Source: Coprinellus micaceus
Lineage: Eukaryota; Basidiomycota; Agaricomycetes; Agaricales; Psathyrellaceae
Assembly (NCBI GenBank): GCA_951394405.1
Contig: OX596343.1
Span: 1,922,001-1,986,000 of the forward strand
Direction of reading: 5' to 3'
DNA length: 64,000 nt
Below are positions 20,701 through 30,869 of this stretch, piece by piece. The notes under the pieces are model-generated. The model saw only the letters and a list, made by a program, of their open reading frames with translations. It was not told the origin of the DNA and made no database searches. Both the position numbers and the translations under genes were made by a program. Position 1 is the first letter of the stretch; each line of letters begins with the position of its first letter.

Positions 20701-21885
20701 GGCGCCATAACCCTCCGCTTTTTGGACGGGACCTTGCCAGCCAGCGGAACCTCCTCCTCCTCCTCCTCCTCCTCCTCATCGCTGTCCTGTTGGGGTGTTT
20801 TCCGCTTTTTCCCCCCCCCGTCTACCCGGATCCCATCGTCACGTGCCCCTTGGACTCCATCAACAACGATTCCGTCCCCTTCAGGCGAAGCGGGCTCCAC
20901 GTCTTCCTCCTCTGCGTTCAAGAGCGGACGACGGGGCCACGGTGTCTGCTTTGGCTTGCCCCCAGTACGCCGATCCTGCCTCTGGTCCTCCCTCCCCATG
21001 TCCACAAGCATCCCTTCATCAGTCAAAACCTCTCTCCTCTTGCCTTCCACCACGGCGCTCGCCCGACCACTCCCCGCATCGAGCAACAATTTCTCATCGT
21101 TCATAGTCGGCTTCCGGCGCCCTGCATTCACCACCACGAAAGTTCGCTCATGTGGAGGTGGAGGGGCCATTGAAGGCCCACCCATTACCTCCCCTCCCAA
21201 ATCCGTCCTAGTCGTCACGTCTTTCCGCATCCGGTCGGTCGCCTCCGTCCCATCCCGCATCTCGACATCCGCACCTGTACCCTTTCCTTCTGCTTCTTGG
21301 GGCTTCTTTGACTTGACCTTGCGCCTCTTCTTCTTCCCTTCCACAACCCCGGCCGTCACAGTGACTCCAGCGCTTATCCCTGAAAGCGCGCGATTCTTGA
21401 AGGGTGGGTTCTGGAACATGTTAAGATCGAGAGGCTGCGGCGTATTCCCGTGCTCCTGAAGGCTGCGGACCATGTCGGCTATCCACCAGTTCATCCTCTT
21501 GGAGCATCCATGCCTCTTGAAATCCTTCATCCCGTTCTTGAAGTTCATAACAATTAACCACTAGCATCGCCATCAATAGGGGCGCCAGCTTGGGATGCGG
21601 ACAACTCACGGATATATCGACCATTTCCTGGCGTTTCTCCGTCAGGAATGTGTGTGCACTCGCCGGATCCGATGGAACCTTCAGATTTGACGCCTGCTTC
21701 AGCATACCCTCCAGCAATAGAATGCACCGACGAAGTCCCTCCTCAGACAACGGCGCACCCTGGTCCGGATGTGCATTGGATTGCGATGCATCGCCTGTTC
21801 CGGCTTCGTCGACACCACCACTGACTTTGGTGTGAGGGCGCGGAGCTACTGCTGCTGTGGGTTGCGCCTGCTGGTTTCCGGACAT
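17724..21885 (-). CDS. Cysteine-cluster, acidic, coiled-coil protein (pair A, large member)
   Basis: Three exons give about 1,300 residues. Exon 1 starts at ATG 21885 (MSGNQQAQPTAAV). A GTGAGT..GCTAG intron ends near 21560, and exon 2 begins WLIVMNFKNGMKDFKRHGCS. A GTACGT..TTTAG intron (about 20027-19971) then joins in phase to exon 3 (GQPNDRQQNVKDTSKR), which ends at 17724. The order is an N-terminal helical region, basic and acidic linkers, a cysteine cluster C-x3-C-x6-C-x9-C-x2-C-x6-C near 20500 (CDRCRKSKRMC resembles half of a Zn2Cys6 cluster), coiled coils near 19900-19450, a Ser/Thr/Pro-rich middle, a run of about 54 Glu, and a basic Arg/Gly-rich tail. Metal and DNA or RNA binding are inferences. 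It is divergent from the small gene at 22064, 178 bp away. The gene at 33322 has the same layout. Confidence 0.7.
17996..18155. repeat. Hexanucleotide microsatellite TTCCTC, about 27 units
   Basis: Nearly perfect (TTCCTC)n on the plus strand, read on the minus strand as alternating GAG GAA codons giving about 54 consecutive Glu in the large pair-A protein. The unit of six keeps the frame open whatever the copy number. Confidence 0.93.
20187..20264. repeat. Exact 39-bp tandem duplication in coding sequence
   Basis: Units 20187-20225 and 20226-20264 are identical and encode GQSAGRGAGGNDE twice in the pair-A large protein, just C-terminal of its cysteine cluster. Confidence 0.9.
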
Positions 21886-22673
21886 TCTGTTGCGATCAAT
21901 GAGGTGAAGGTTCTGGTCAAGTGTACTTTGTGGGAATGAGATGCCCACAGGCCCTGGGAACCTGGTAATGTCGGACAACACGCGGCCATCACCTGCTTGC
22001 TTGCTCGTCGCGTGTGTTTCGGAACCACAACTTCTCTCACACCTCGTCTTCTCTTTCTTCGAAATGACGAGCAAACAGCCCGCGAAAGTCAAGCGCCCTG
22101 TCCTACCAGCGAAAGAAATCATCAAAATCGGTGTGTTTGGCTCGGGCGCAACCAATTCGATAACGTCCTAACCGTGTTGCCCGCAGACGAAAGCACTGCA
22201 GATCCCTTCCTCGTGTTGCAAGGGATGGCACAGAGGTTTGCTGTTGGTCCCGTTCATATCAAGGTGGAGGAGGAGGAGGACGTGGAGATGGGGATGATTC
22301 TGGCGCAGGATGACAGTAGCAGTCGAGGCACGGATGGGGATTCTCGCCAAGGTATATTTCCTCTGCATGCCATCGCCCACCTCTCTCATCCAATTCAGGG
22401 GAAGCTGAACATGCAACTGCCATGTTCCAAATTCGTAGAGCAGACGGCGTGCAGCTCGTCACCCCAATTATCGCCGCAGAGAAGGCGAAAATGAAAGAGA
22501 GCTTCACCATCGAGGCCGGCGGGGCCCGCGATGGTGGTGCCAGTCCTCCTCCTCAATCGGACTTGGGCTCGGCAACACCTGACGCAAATCCCCTCACCAC
22601 TGGGCCCTTCTGGGACCTCGGCAACCTCGAAGCTATCTCCATCTCCACCCAGTTTCTTACCAATCACCTGTAC

Positions 22674-25600
22674 TTTACACTCCCCCATATGTCCTGCAGG
22701 ATGTCCAGTAGACTAGTAGAATCCAGTAGAATCCAGTGGACATCTAGCAAATCCAGTGGATGTCCAGTCAATGTCCAGTGGAATCCAGTGAGATCCAGTG
22801 GTGTCCAGTTCAGCACTCAAACAGTCCAGTCAATGTCCAGTGGATTCCAGCTTGACTACTGGACATCCAGTGCACTTTGCAAATAGAAAGTATTTGCCAA
22901 TGGTCAACTCCAAGGGGCCACCTCTAATGTGTCTATTGAAATCATGCCACCCTGCTGGGTGGAGGTTTTGATGGAATTACCTGGCAACAGCATTGATGGC
23001 TGGGTGGTTGGAGTTCTAAGTACCTCAAATTGTAAATAGCACAACCACAAGGAGTATAAAATACATCTTCCATTGCATCTCCTTTCCTTAATTTAGCTTT
23101 GTCCCATTTCATACTTTCCAATCTGTCTTGTTTTTCCTCCCTGCCAACATTAGGGCCTGGGCTTGAGAACTTGGGCTACCCCCACTTTTCACACCACCTA
23201 GGTCACCCAGCTGAGTCGGCTCTAAGCCGGACTCAGCTGGCCTCAGCTGCCCGGCTTAGAGCCGGCCAGCTGGGTCGCCAGCTGGGCTGGGCTGAGTGCG
23301 GGCTCAGCTGTAGGACGCTGGCTGAGCTGTAAATCAGTGAGCTGAGCTGCTCGCTGAGCCCAGCTGAGTGATGTTCAGCTGAGCTGGAGTGGACTCAGCT
23401 TGTGCGGCTGAGCTGGGGGTGCGTGCTCAGCTGCCCTCAGCTGACCTCAGCCAACGCATAGCTAGCTCAGCCCAGTGTCATCGGGCTGAGCCTCACACCC
23501 ACATAACCCAGCTGAGCTGGTCTATGCGGCTGAGCTGAAGCTGGCTCAGCTCAGCTGAGGTGTGATGGTCACATGGTGACAGATGTGACCAATATGTGAC
23601 ACAACAAACAAAGACAAACATGACAAACAAACAAATGATGATGGCATACATACACAAATAGATATGATGTCATAGATCCAAAATGATGCTCATTTAGATA
23701 AGACTATTGATATTCGCATGTGTGATATCATGGTCAATTCTTGTCCGATAAGGGTGATTTTGGTATCGTTAGAAAGCGCTTGGCGGCCTCTATCTGGATT
23801 TGTATAGTAGGTAATCAAATGAGGTACTGACACATGTCAAATAGTGGTTTTCTCAATACTAGGATTTGCAAGGACACCATTTGGCTTAGTTTGGTGGAGA
23901 ATGTGATTAGCAAAACCTTTCCAGCACAAACTGGGTGGACAGGAAGGGCCAGGACTACTGCAGTTTCAGGAGTATTTGGATAATTAGAAGACAAGTTTCA
24001 GTGGTAGAGGCAAGTGAACACATGTAATGTGGTCATCCAGCTTCCTACTACCACCCATAAATCACACAAGATCACATCCCCTGATTTTGCTTGACCGCAT
24101 AGGGTGTTATGTGAGGGCCAGTACCACCATGCAACATGCAACGGTCCCTTACAGGCTGGGGTTCAGATGTATTTGGGTTATTAGCGAACAGATCTTGACA
24201 TTGGGGGGTGGCAGACACATGCAGTGTAATCACCCAGCCATATGCTATCACCAATAAATCACACAAGATCCCCTCATCAAATTTGCCTGACCTCATATGG
24301 TGGTGTGCATGGTAGATGCATGCTTGTTCCATGGCATGGGCTTATAAACACACACTCTCAGCTCACTTAGAAGGTATTGGGATAGTGACCTCATATGGTA
24401 TGGACTGCAGCTTTGAGTACCAGACAAGCCCCATGCATTGCAACCAGCTCTGAAATAAGCTGTGCGAAAACCGATGTATCACTTGTTTGAGGCACCCGCA
24501 ATAGTTCACACACATCTTGGTCTATGGAATTGGGAGAAGGTCATCCACGAATACAAATGTCAAAAGACACCTAAGCAAACAGACCACCCATTGCTATGGA
24601 ATAGCCCAAACTGTCCATTTGGTACCAGTTGTAACTGAAGTGCAAAGTTGTTCAGCACAACTGCTGCAAGCTGGCAGTGTTCCTGCTACATCTTGGGCAT
24701 GTGTGCTCCGTTTTCTTTCCGGTCTTTTGTATTCTGCATCATTTTAAGGCCTGGTTTTTATGTGTATGGTGGCCAACTGTCCCACGGTCTCCATCATACT
24801 GAATGGGCATGAATATAGCTGTTGCTCATCACTTTTGGCACTTTGAGCTGAATTCAGCAGGACTGGTGTGCATTTAAGATGGGGGAGATCCTGTAAGAGG
24901 TAGTATGGAACACATATAACACTTTCAAATATTTATTTGGCCATCTGGAGTGTCAGGGCAGCATGAAATGACCTTTGCACTTGCAGATCACGAGGTTTTT
25001 ACAGTTTTTGGTTGTTTTATGAAGACAGGGGATAGGTAAAAGTGGTATAAGTGGTATTACGGAGACTCTGCACCACCCTCACACCGTTTATACAATAACC
25101 GGGCATCAGAGAGCAGGCATTGAGATGGAATGGCACTCGCAAGCACCCAAATCATGAGAAATCGACGAAAATGCTTATTTTTGACAGCTGTATTGAATGG
25201 GTTCTGGAAACGTTACATGCATTGAAAAGCCCCGAATAAGGGCTTTCGAACGGTACCAAAACCATCCTTATCGGCCAGGAACTGAGTGCAATCAGGCTCA
25301 TCGCAATCAGCCTGTTTCTTATCTAAATGAGTGTGACATCATCCTGTGCCTGACGATCATGACCTCATTGATAGATCTTATCACCATGACATCATAATTA
25401 TTTTTATTTGATATGATGTCATTATCCAATTTTGCGAGGTGTGACATGGATGTGACAAACATATACAAACATACACAAAGTGTGACAGATGCGTGACAGA
25501 GGCTCAGCCCTGCGGCTGAGCCAGCTGAGCTGAGATGGGCTGAGCCACCCCTTTCGCAAAATATTTTACAAATGTTGGGTGTGGTTATCGTCGGCCCAGC

Positions 25601-26548
25601 TAAGGCTGCTCAGCTAGACTCAGCTGGACTCAGCTGGACGGGCTCAGCTGGGATATGAGCTGAGCCCACCTTGCATAAGCTGAGCAACATCTCACCTGGC
25701 TCAGCTAGCCGCTCAGCTCACTGATTTACAGCTCAGCCGGCGTCCTACAGCTGAGCCCGCACTCAGCCCAGCCCAGCTGGCGACCCAGCTGGCCGGCTCT
25801 AAGCCGGGCAGCTGAGGCCAGCTGAGTCCGGCTTAGAGCCAGCTCAGCTGGGTGACCTAGGTGTTTCACACACAAGACTCAGCTCTACAATTATATACTA
25901 TCAAGCTTTCCTTGTTGACCTCTGGCAATGTGTTGCCAGACTGTTGCCACCCTCCACTGCACCATTCTTGCTCTCCAAGAGCCAAAGCTTATTAAGCTGG
26001 ACAACTTTAAGAAATATGGTTATAGTGATTGTCTTTTGTCTTTCAGTTTTATGTAGCCTGACTTCATTACAGGTGTGAAAATACTAGTATTTATAATGTA
26101 GACAGAGGATGCCAAGAAACAGACCAGTCAAATAAATGAAAAAGCCTGCACAGACTGGACATGCAAATACAAGTAAACCAATACAAACTGATTATTTTAC
26201 ATATTTTTCACGATTTTTCCAGAATTAATGACACACAATGACACTACTTCAATATTTTGCACAGCCACATTGCACAGCCACATACCTGATATTGGCTGGA
26301 AATCATTGGTCTTCCACTGGATGTCCAGTGGATTTAAGGGGGTGGACATCTACTGGATACGTATCCTGGACTGTCCAGTATCCACTGGACAATCCAGTGA
26401 AATTTTGGCTGATACAGGACATTGACTGGACGACCACTGGACAATTTGAACAAATTTGGCAGAGAGAGACCAGTGAATGTCCAGTAGATGTCCAGAATGT
26501 CCACTGGATGTCCACTGGATTCCCAAAGGCAAAATGGGGGAGTGTAAA
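22674..26548. mobile_element. GTCCAGT-rich TIR element hosting a nested transposon
   Basis: Termini TTTACACTCCCCCAT and ATGGGGGAGTGTAAA form a perfect 15-bp inverted repeat, bordered on both sides by GTAC (22670-22673 and 26549-26552). The palindromic GTAC may be target duplication or part of the repeat. Subterminal zones at 22690-22875 and 26310-26525 are packed with GTCCAGT and ACTGGAC words, probably transposase-binding sites. Without the nested copy 2 it is about 1.2 kb and non-coding. The superfamily is not clear. Confidence 0.78.
23195..25863. mobile_element. Long-TIR non-autonomous DNA transposon, copy 2
   Basis: Ends CACCTAGGTCACCCAGCTGA and its inverse lie inside the exact 8-bp duplication TTTCACAC (23187-23194 and 25864-25871). 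Length is 2,669 bp. The inverted repeats run a few hundred bases, and weaker inverted symmetry (GATAAGG..TTTTGGTA..CGAAAGC words) reaches about 650 bp in from each end. No transposase. It is nested in the GTCCAGT-rich element and almost identical to copy 3. Confidence 0.92.
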
Positions 26549-26760
26549 GTACTCCCGATCACCTCAACGACCTGACTCATCTCCGAACGGAACTCACGAT
26601 TTTGCACGAAAATCTTCTCCGCACCAGAATCGTTGCGGCGAAAACGAAGCACTGTCTCTCTAGGGAACTCTTCACCACTGAGACCGGGCAGGATATGCAA
26701 GAGGAAATTTGTAGATGGAACAATGAGGCGGATGCTCATCATGATAGAGGCACTGCGTAG

Positions 26761-27255
26761 TCTTCCTACTCCCTTGTTGCTGTTGTACTCCCCATACCCT
26801 CCCATCCCCCGAGCCCGTACTTCCCCTCAAAGCTTTAGCGTACCCCTTGCCACTGTTTCCGCCCCCGGAATTATATATCTGTTGTCCGACCTGGTGTCCG
26901 CATATGCAAACACCCCTTGCCCGACCTGTTATCTGTGCATATCCGCATCAACATTGTCCTGGCGATGTCTGTTTTGGGGACTCATTCCTTGCTCCTGCCC
27001 TTCTTGCTCCTCTCTTTTCAAAGGTTCGGGGGTTCTGGTCGGCGTTGCCCTGCCTTTGTGTGCCTTCATCCACGATCTAGGCCATGTACACGAGGTGCCA
27101 GCTCCAACACATTCCCTTCGATGTGAAAGCTTACTCTCAAGCCGGCCGATTTGCGCCCCTCCGCCATTGAGGGCTGATAAATACTCTGCTCACCCTCATT
27201 GCGCTCTTCATTCATCCCTTCTCCCCCCTTCGTCGAGGCTCTCTGTGTGACCTCC
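26761..27255. promoter_or_regulatory. Intergenic region with upstream elements of the 27256 gene
   Basis: TGATAAATACTC at about 27177 lies about 80 bp before the next start codon and resembles other TATA-like boxes in the island. No clear exon here despite open frames. Confidence 0.35.
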
Positions 27256-27750
27256 ATGCACGCCACCTGTTTCTGCCCCCATGAACATGGGAAGGTAGCG
27301 CCTTGTCTCACTCATCCTACAGTCCCACTATAGACGACTAACCTGTTCTGTTCTCAGCTCCCCCCAGGTCCTCAAACAGAGTGGATAGATGCAGTTGTTC
27401 ACAGCCATGCAAACACGTGGACCCTCTACCGCATACTCGACGAAGACATCCAACGTGCCTACTGGCCCCTCTTCGAACACCCTCATACATCTCAATCTCC
27501 GCCGGTGGAAGTTGCACCGGGTCTCCGCGCTGCAGAATCGGCGTGGGCCATCTCCTCCGCCATGCTCTCACAAACTAATGATTGTTTGTTTGATGCTGGA
27601 AGGCACAACTTATCTACGGCCCTGAATGACAAGCTACTTGAAATCATGAGTGCTCGTGAGTGAATTGTCGTCCGATGAGTGCCCTCATCTCGCACTGTCC
27701 TGACTGACATCATAGACGTTCACGATGACCATGTCTTTATTGCGCTTTGA
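27256..27750 (+). CDS. Small three-exon gene, unrecognised
   Basis: Exon 1 is 27256-27294 (MHATCFCPHEHGK). Intron GTAGCG..CTCAG is 27295-27357. Exon 2 is 27358-27655 (LPPGPQTEWIDAVVHSHANT, later CLFDAGRHNLSTALNDKLLE). Intron GTGAGT..CATAG is 27656-27715. Exon 3 is 27716-27750 (HVHDDHVFIAL, TGA). Lengths 39+298+35 give exactly 124 codons including the stop, so phases agree. No signal peptide or known domain. The N-terminus holds CFCPHEH, a possible metal-binding cluster. Function unknown. Confidence 0.6.
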
Positions 27751-28465
27751 ACACAATTGCGACCCCTTTACCATCATGCCCTCTTTCCACCTCGTTTTCT
27801 CTCCCTCTACAATTGCACCATTACATCTTTGCGCCTCTTCGTTCCTCATCGCTAGATAGACTTGACCGCCGCACTTATGTCTACGCTCATGTACATATGC
27901 CTTGCTTTGCATTCATATTCGCACGTCAATTCGTCCCCTTTTGCAAAACATGGCTGGAGGTGTCAAAGAATACCGCCCTACGGAAGGGCCAGGTTCCAAC
28001 AGCAGGTGCCGGAGCTCTTTCATCCATCCATCCCAGCCACAGGGATCTCATTGGTTGCCTGGGTATCCAGACGTTTATCGAGGGTCGCTGCGGCATGAGG
28101 CCTCTCCCTTGCTGTAGACCATATAGGGATGCTTCTCGAGATGTAATCCAAAGAGCGGTCACCATGAGGCTCATCCATCAAACACGCTTCATTGGAGCGC
28201 TGAAAGGGTAAGATGACACTTTGAATTACCTCCCAGTTCCATCCTCTTATTTATTACATGCTGCTTTGGTGTATGCATTGCCCCTTCTAATTGGTCGCCA
28301 TCCGCCGGACATGTGCGACATCGGTTTGTTTGTCCGTTCCGATTCCTGCATCCGGTCATTACGGAGAACCTGAACGGACAATATCTCTGCAACACATGTT
28401 GTCCATTCATTTTGTCCGTGGATGCCATTTCCGCCGACAACAAACCCTTGCCCAGCCTTGATCGT
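27751..28465. other. No firm gene; TGTCCG-rich
   Basis: An open frame from 27946 (MAGGVKEYRPTEGPG) is possible but lacks features. TGTCCG words cluster at 28300-28420. Confidence 0.35.
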
Positions 28466-29272
28466 ATGGGGGCTATGTCGGAGATGCATCATGTCACTCT
28501 GGCCCTACGACTTGGAGACTGTGCTTTTGGGGAGCATGCCTTCTTCCAATCACCATCAACCACACCGTGCTACGTGCCCCAACCGCTGCCCTTTGCCATG
28601 AACTTGATCACTACAACAGAAACTATCTCCTTTTCATTCTTCTTAGAGGGTCGAATCATTCACTTCCTCGAGTACTTGTACTTTAGATGAGGCGACCTCA
28701 AGTACGACCAGGTCTTCGTCGACAAATTTTTTGAACTACGTGGTATGTCTTTCCACCCGAAATCACACTGCCTCGAGACCTCACCGACCACATGTTCGCT
28801 GCGAACCTTCCAGAAGAATGCCCTGATATTCGACGGCCTACGCATCTGCGTATCCAAAGTCGTCGACACGCGACAGGTTCACTTATCAATGATTACTGCA
28901 AAGGCTCACCACTACATGGACTCGAACGACGATATGTGGTTCGCTCTGATGTCAGGAGTCTTCCTCCCCAAGAATTCAAGGCAGAAAGCTGTGTTCACGG
29001 GGAGGGGCATCCATGAGTGGTGGAAGGATGATCCGTTCCCGACGCTGGATGAGTTGTTGTCCAAGTGGGAAGACTGTGGCGGGGTAAACGGGACGGATAA
29101 GGTGGACATGGCGGAGGAGGGCATCCTCTCGTTGACCGGCTTCTTGGTTGCTCTGGAGATGTACCTCATTGGGGCTGCGAGAGATATTGAGGAATTGATA
29201 TCCCCGGTAGAAGAAAACCTGACTAGTTTTGCGGGGCTTGTCGAGGATCTCCGCTGCATCGCACTGGCGTGA
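28466..29272 (+). pseudogene. Unrecognised gene with one in-frame TGA
   Basis: From ATG 28466 (MGAMSEMHHVTLALRLGDCA) the frame is open to TGA 28688-28690. It then continues without shift for 194 further codons to TGA at 29270 (GDLKYDQVFVDKFFELRGMS, later EWWKDDPFPTLDELLSKWED). Both halves have coding-like composition, and the join YFR-stop-GDLK reads naturally if the codon was CGA or TGG. The protein would be about 268 residues, globular and mixed, with an acidic C-terminal half. No family recognised. The alternatives are a short intron I cannot see or a downstream gene starting at ATG 28745. It converges on the dioxygenase gene at 29366. Confidence 0.5.
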
Positions 29273-29365
29273 AGGCGGAGAACGAAGGGAATAGTTTAGC
29301 GGATAAATGTACATCGTTCCTTGGGAATCTACGGGGACGCATGCATGCAGTATATAGATATTCGT

Positions 29366-30784
29366 TCAAAACCGTTCGGGTATGTGTTTGCGCTCATCCT
29401 CCACAACGGCCTGGAGTAAAGCTGAGACTTCATAACCCCAGTGGTATGTCAACCACCGGTGACAAGGAGGGCCCTTGTCCACCCACTTCTCTTCTCCTGC
29501 CTTGCTGTACATGTATCGGCCAACCTCAGGCCGTATGAAGCTCGCAAGGCATATCCGGTCTCCTTCAACTCCCACTGCCCCGTGCTCATATAGATACCCG
29601 GGAAGGAAAATCCCTGTGCCCGAGTCGTACGGAAAACGGGCTCCGAGCACTGGCACCTCGAAACACCCATCCCGGTATCGACCGAATGTACTGAGGAAAT
29701 CGAACATGAGGGGACCGCCGGACATGTCCCTATGGAAGGGGCTTTCCCGGTTGCAGAGGAAGGCGATCCCATTGAAGGGAGACGACCAGTCGCGGAATGC
29801 AAGGTTGGTGCGGATGCCGTCGGACGTCTGGCAATGGTTGTTGTACACGCGCTCGTGTGCGTTGACTTGTCGGTTGAAAGCATCAGGATGGAGCAGAGAA
29901 AACACGGCACCAATGATTGCATTGGTTTCCTGGAGATCAGAAATGAGGGCTTGGCCACCCGTCCCATCGAATGCCCCAAATGTCGAAGAGGGGCCTGGCT
30001 TGCATTCCGGATTTCTCTGCACAATTTTAGTGTCTTAATTAGTTAGTGAATGGCTACGGAAGCGTGGAACGGTACAGAATGCCCTTGAGGAAACCAGCAG
30101 GGACTGATGTTGACAACACCAGGTCGAATTAGAGAGTCCGACGCGTCCTTGAAGAAGACTTTGTCGCCGCGCCAGTTCTGGCTACCGGCCAGCATAATCA
30201 GACGGTTGGCGTCAGACGCTTGTCGGAATATTGACCACACGATCTCCTATCCGCATTTTTGTGTTGTTTAACGTGATTCGAGAGATGGTTCAGGAGAGGC
30301 TCACCTTCCGTCGTTCAGTGAACACACCGGGCAAGTAACAGAACGCGAGCTTCTCCGCGGTATCCAGTATCATTGTTGGTTCTTCCACTAGATGAGCCTG
30401 TCCCCTGGCGCATTGTTGAAATGGCGGGGGAAAGTGTTGGAGGAGGAAGTCGCGTTGGGTCACGTTGTCCGGTTTGGATGCAAGCGAATCGTGCATGTCC
30501 TGCAGTGAATACTCCAGAGACACTGTTGGGACGGTTACTACACCTATTTGAGACAAAATAATGATTTACTGACCAGTATTTCGATGTGCTGCACAAATTA
30601 CCCCAACCGCGGTCTCTAGCTCGCTTGCTACGCGGAGAGAGATGCCGGATGGTCGCCTTGTATACTCTTGGTTGCCGGTCCGCTCACGCATCAGGGTCAA
30701 TGCGTAGTCGGAACAGAGAGTGAGCAGGCGCTGGGCGCCTGAGAGTTGTTCGTCTTGCGTGCGAGGTACTGCCTTGAGCGTCAT
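29366..30784 (-). CDS. TET/JBP-like 2OG-Fe(II) dioxygenase
   Basis: Four exons: 30784 to about 30567 (MTLKAVPRTQDEQLSG), about 30531-30304, 30245 to about 30067 (IVWSIFRQASDANRLI, WFPQGHS), and about 30011-29366. Introns GTGAGC..GATAG and GTACCG..TGCAG fit in phase; the first intron is short. About 390 residues. The catalytic region has the iron-binding H-x-D in SPFHRDMSGG, then FLSTFGRYRDGCFEVPVLG, a distal His in GYLYEHGAV, and GDRICLASFIR with the Arg expected to hold 2-oxoglutarate. This order matches the fungal TET/JBP-type family; members studied elsewhere oxidise 5-methylcytosine in DNA. That this protein does so is inference. All three iron ligands and the Arg are present. Fungal TET/JBP genes are reported to be linked with KDZ transposons, and a KDZ gene lies 17 kb away. 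Confidence 0.78.
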
Positions 30785-30843
30785 GGGCGTTCCAGGCAAG
30801 CACGGGGGGGCGGGGTTTGATTGTTGAAAAGTTGTCTCCGGGT

Positions 30844-30863
30844 CACGTGCCGCGTGGCACGTG
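30844..30863. promoter_or_regulatory. Palindromic double E-box upstream of the dioxygenase
   Basis: CACGTGCC-GCGT-GGCACGTG is a perfect 8-bp inverted repeat around four bases, containing two CACGTG cores. It lies 60 bp upstream of the dioxygenase start. CACGTG is the classic site of bHLH regulators in fungi. Its use here is inference. Confidence 0.45.
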
Positions 30864-30869
30864 CGTTCC

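Larger units (their letters stand above)
22064..26760 (+). pseudogene. Small partner gene of pair A, split by nested transposons
   Basis: Exon 1 is 22064-22130 (MTSKQPAKVKRPVLPAKEII). Intron 22131-22186 is followed by exon 2, 22187-22351 (DESTADPFLVLQGMAQRF, then a VEEEEDVEMG acidic patch). Intron 22352-22398 is followed by exon 3 from 22399 (EAEHATAMFQIRRADGVQLV) to 22673, where a 3.9-kb nested element begins. After the element, 26553-26760 encodes a charged helical C-terminus (HLNDLTHLRTELTILHENLL) ending TAG. Simply removing the element with one GTAC leaves the two sides one base out of frame, so a further small change or an unseen intron is needed. The gene at 36253 has the same three-exon plan and a similar charged exon 3, so I call them paralogues. 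Function unknown. Confidence 0.6.

Noticed and set aside
24027..24747. Identical ORFs in transposon copies 2 and 3 (also 40998-41718)
   Set aside because: They repeat only because the elements are near-identical; composition is not coding and the diverged copy 1 does not conserve the frames.
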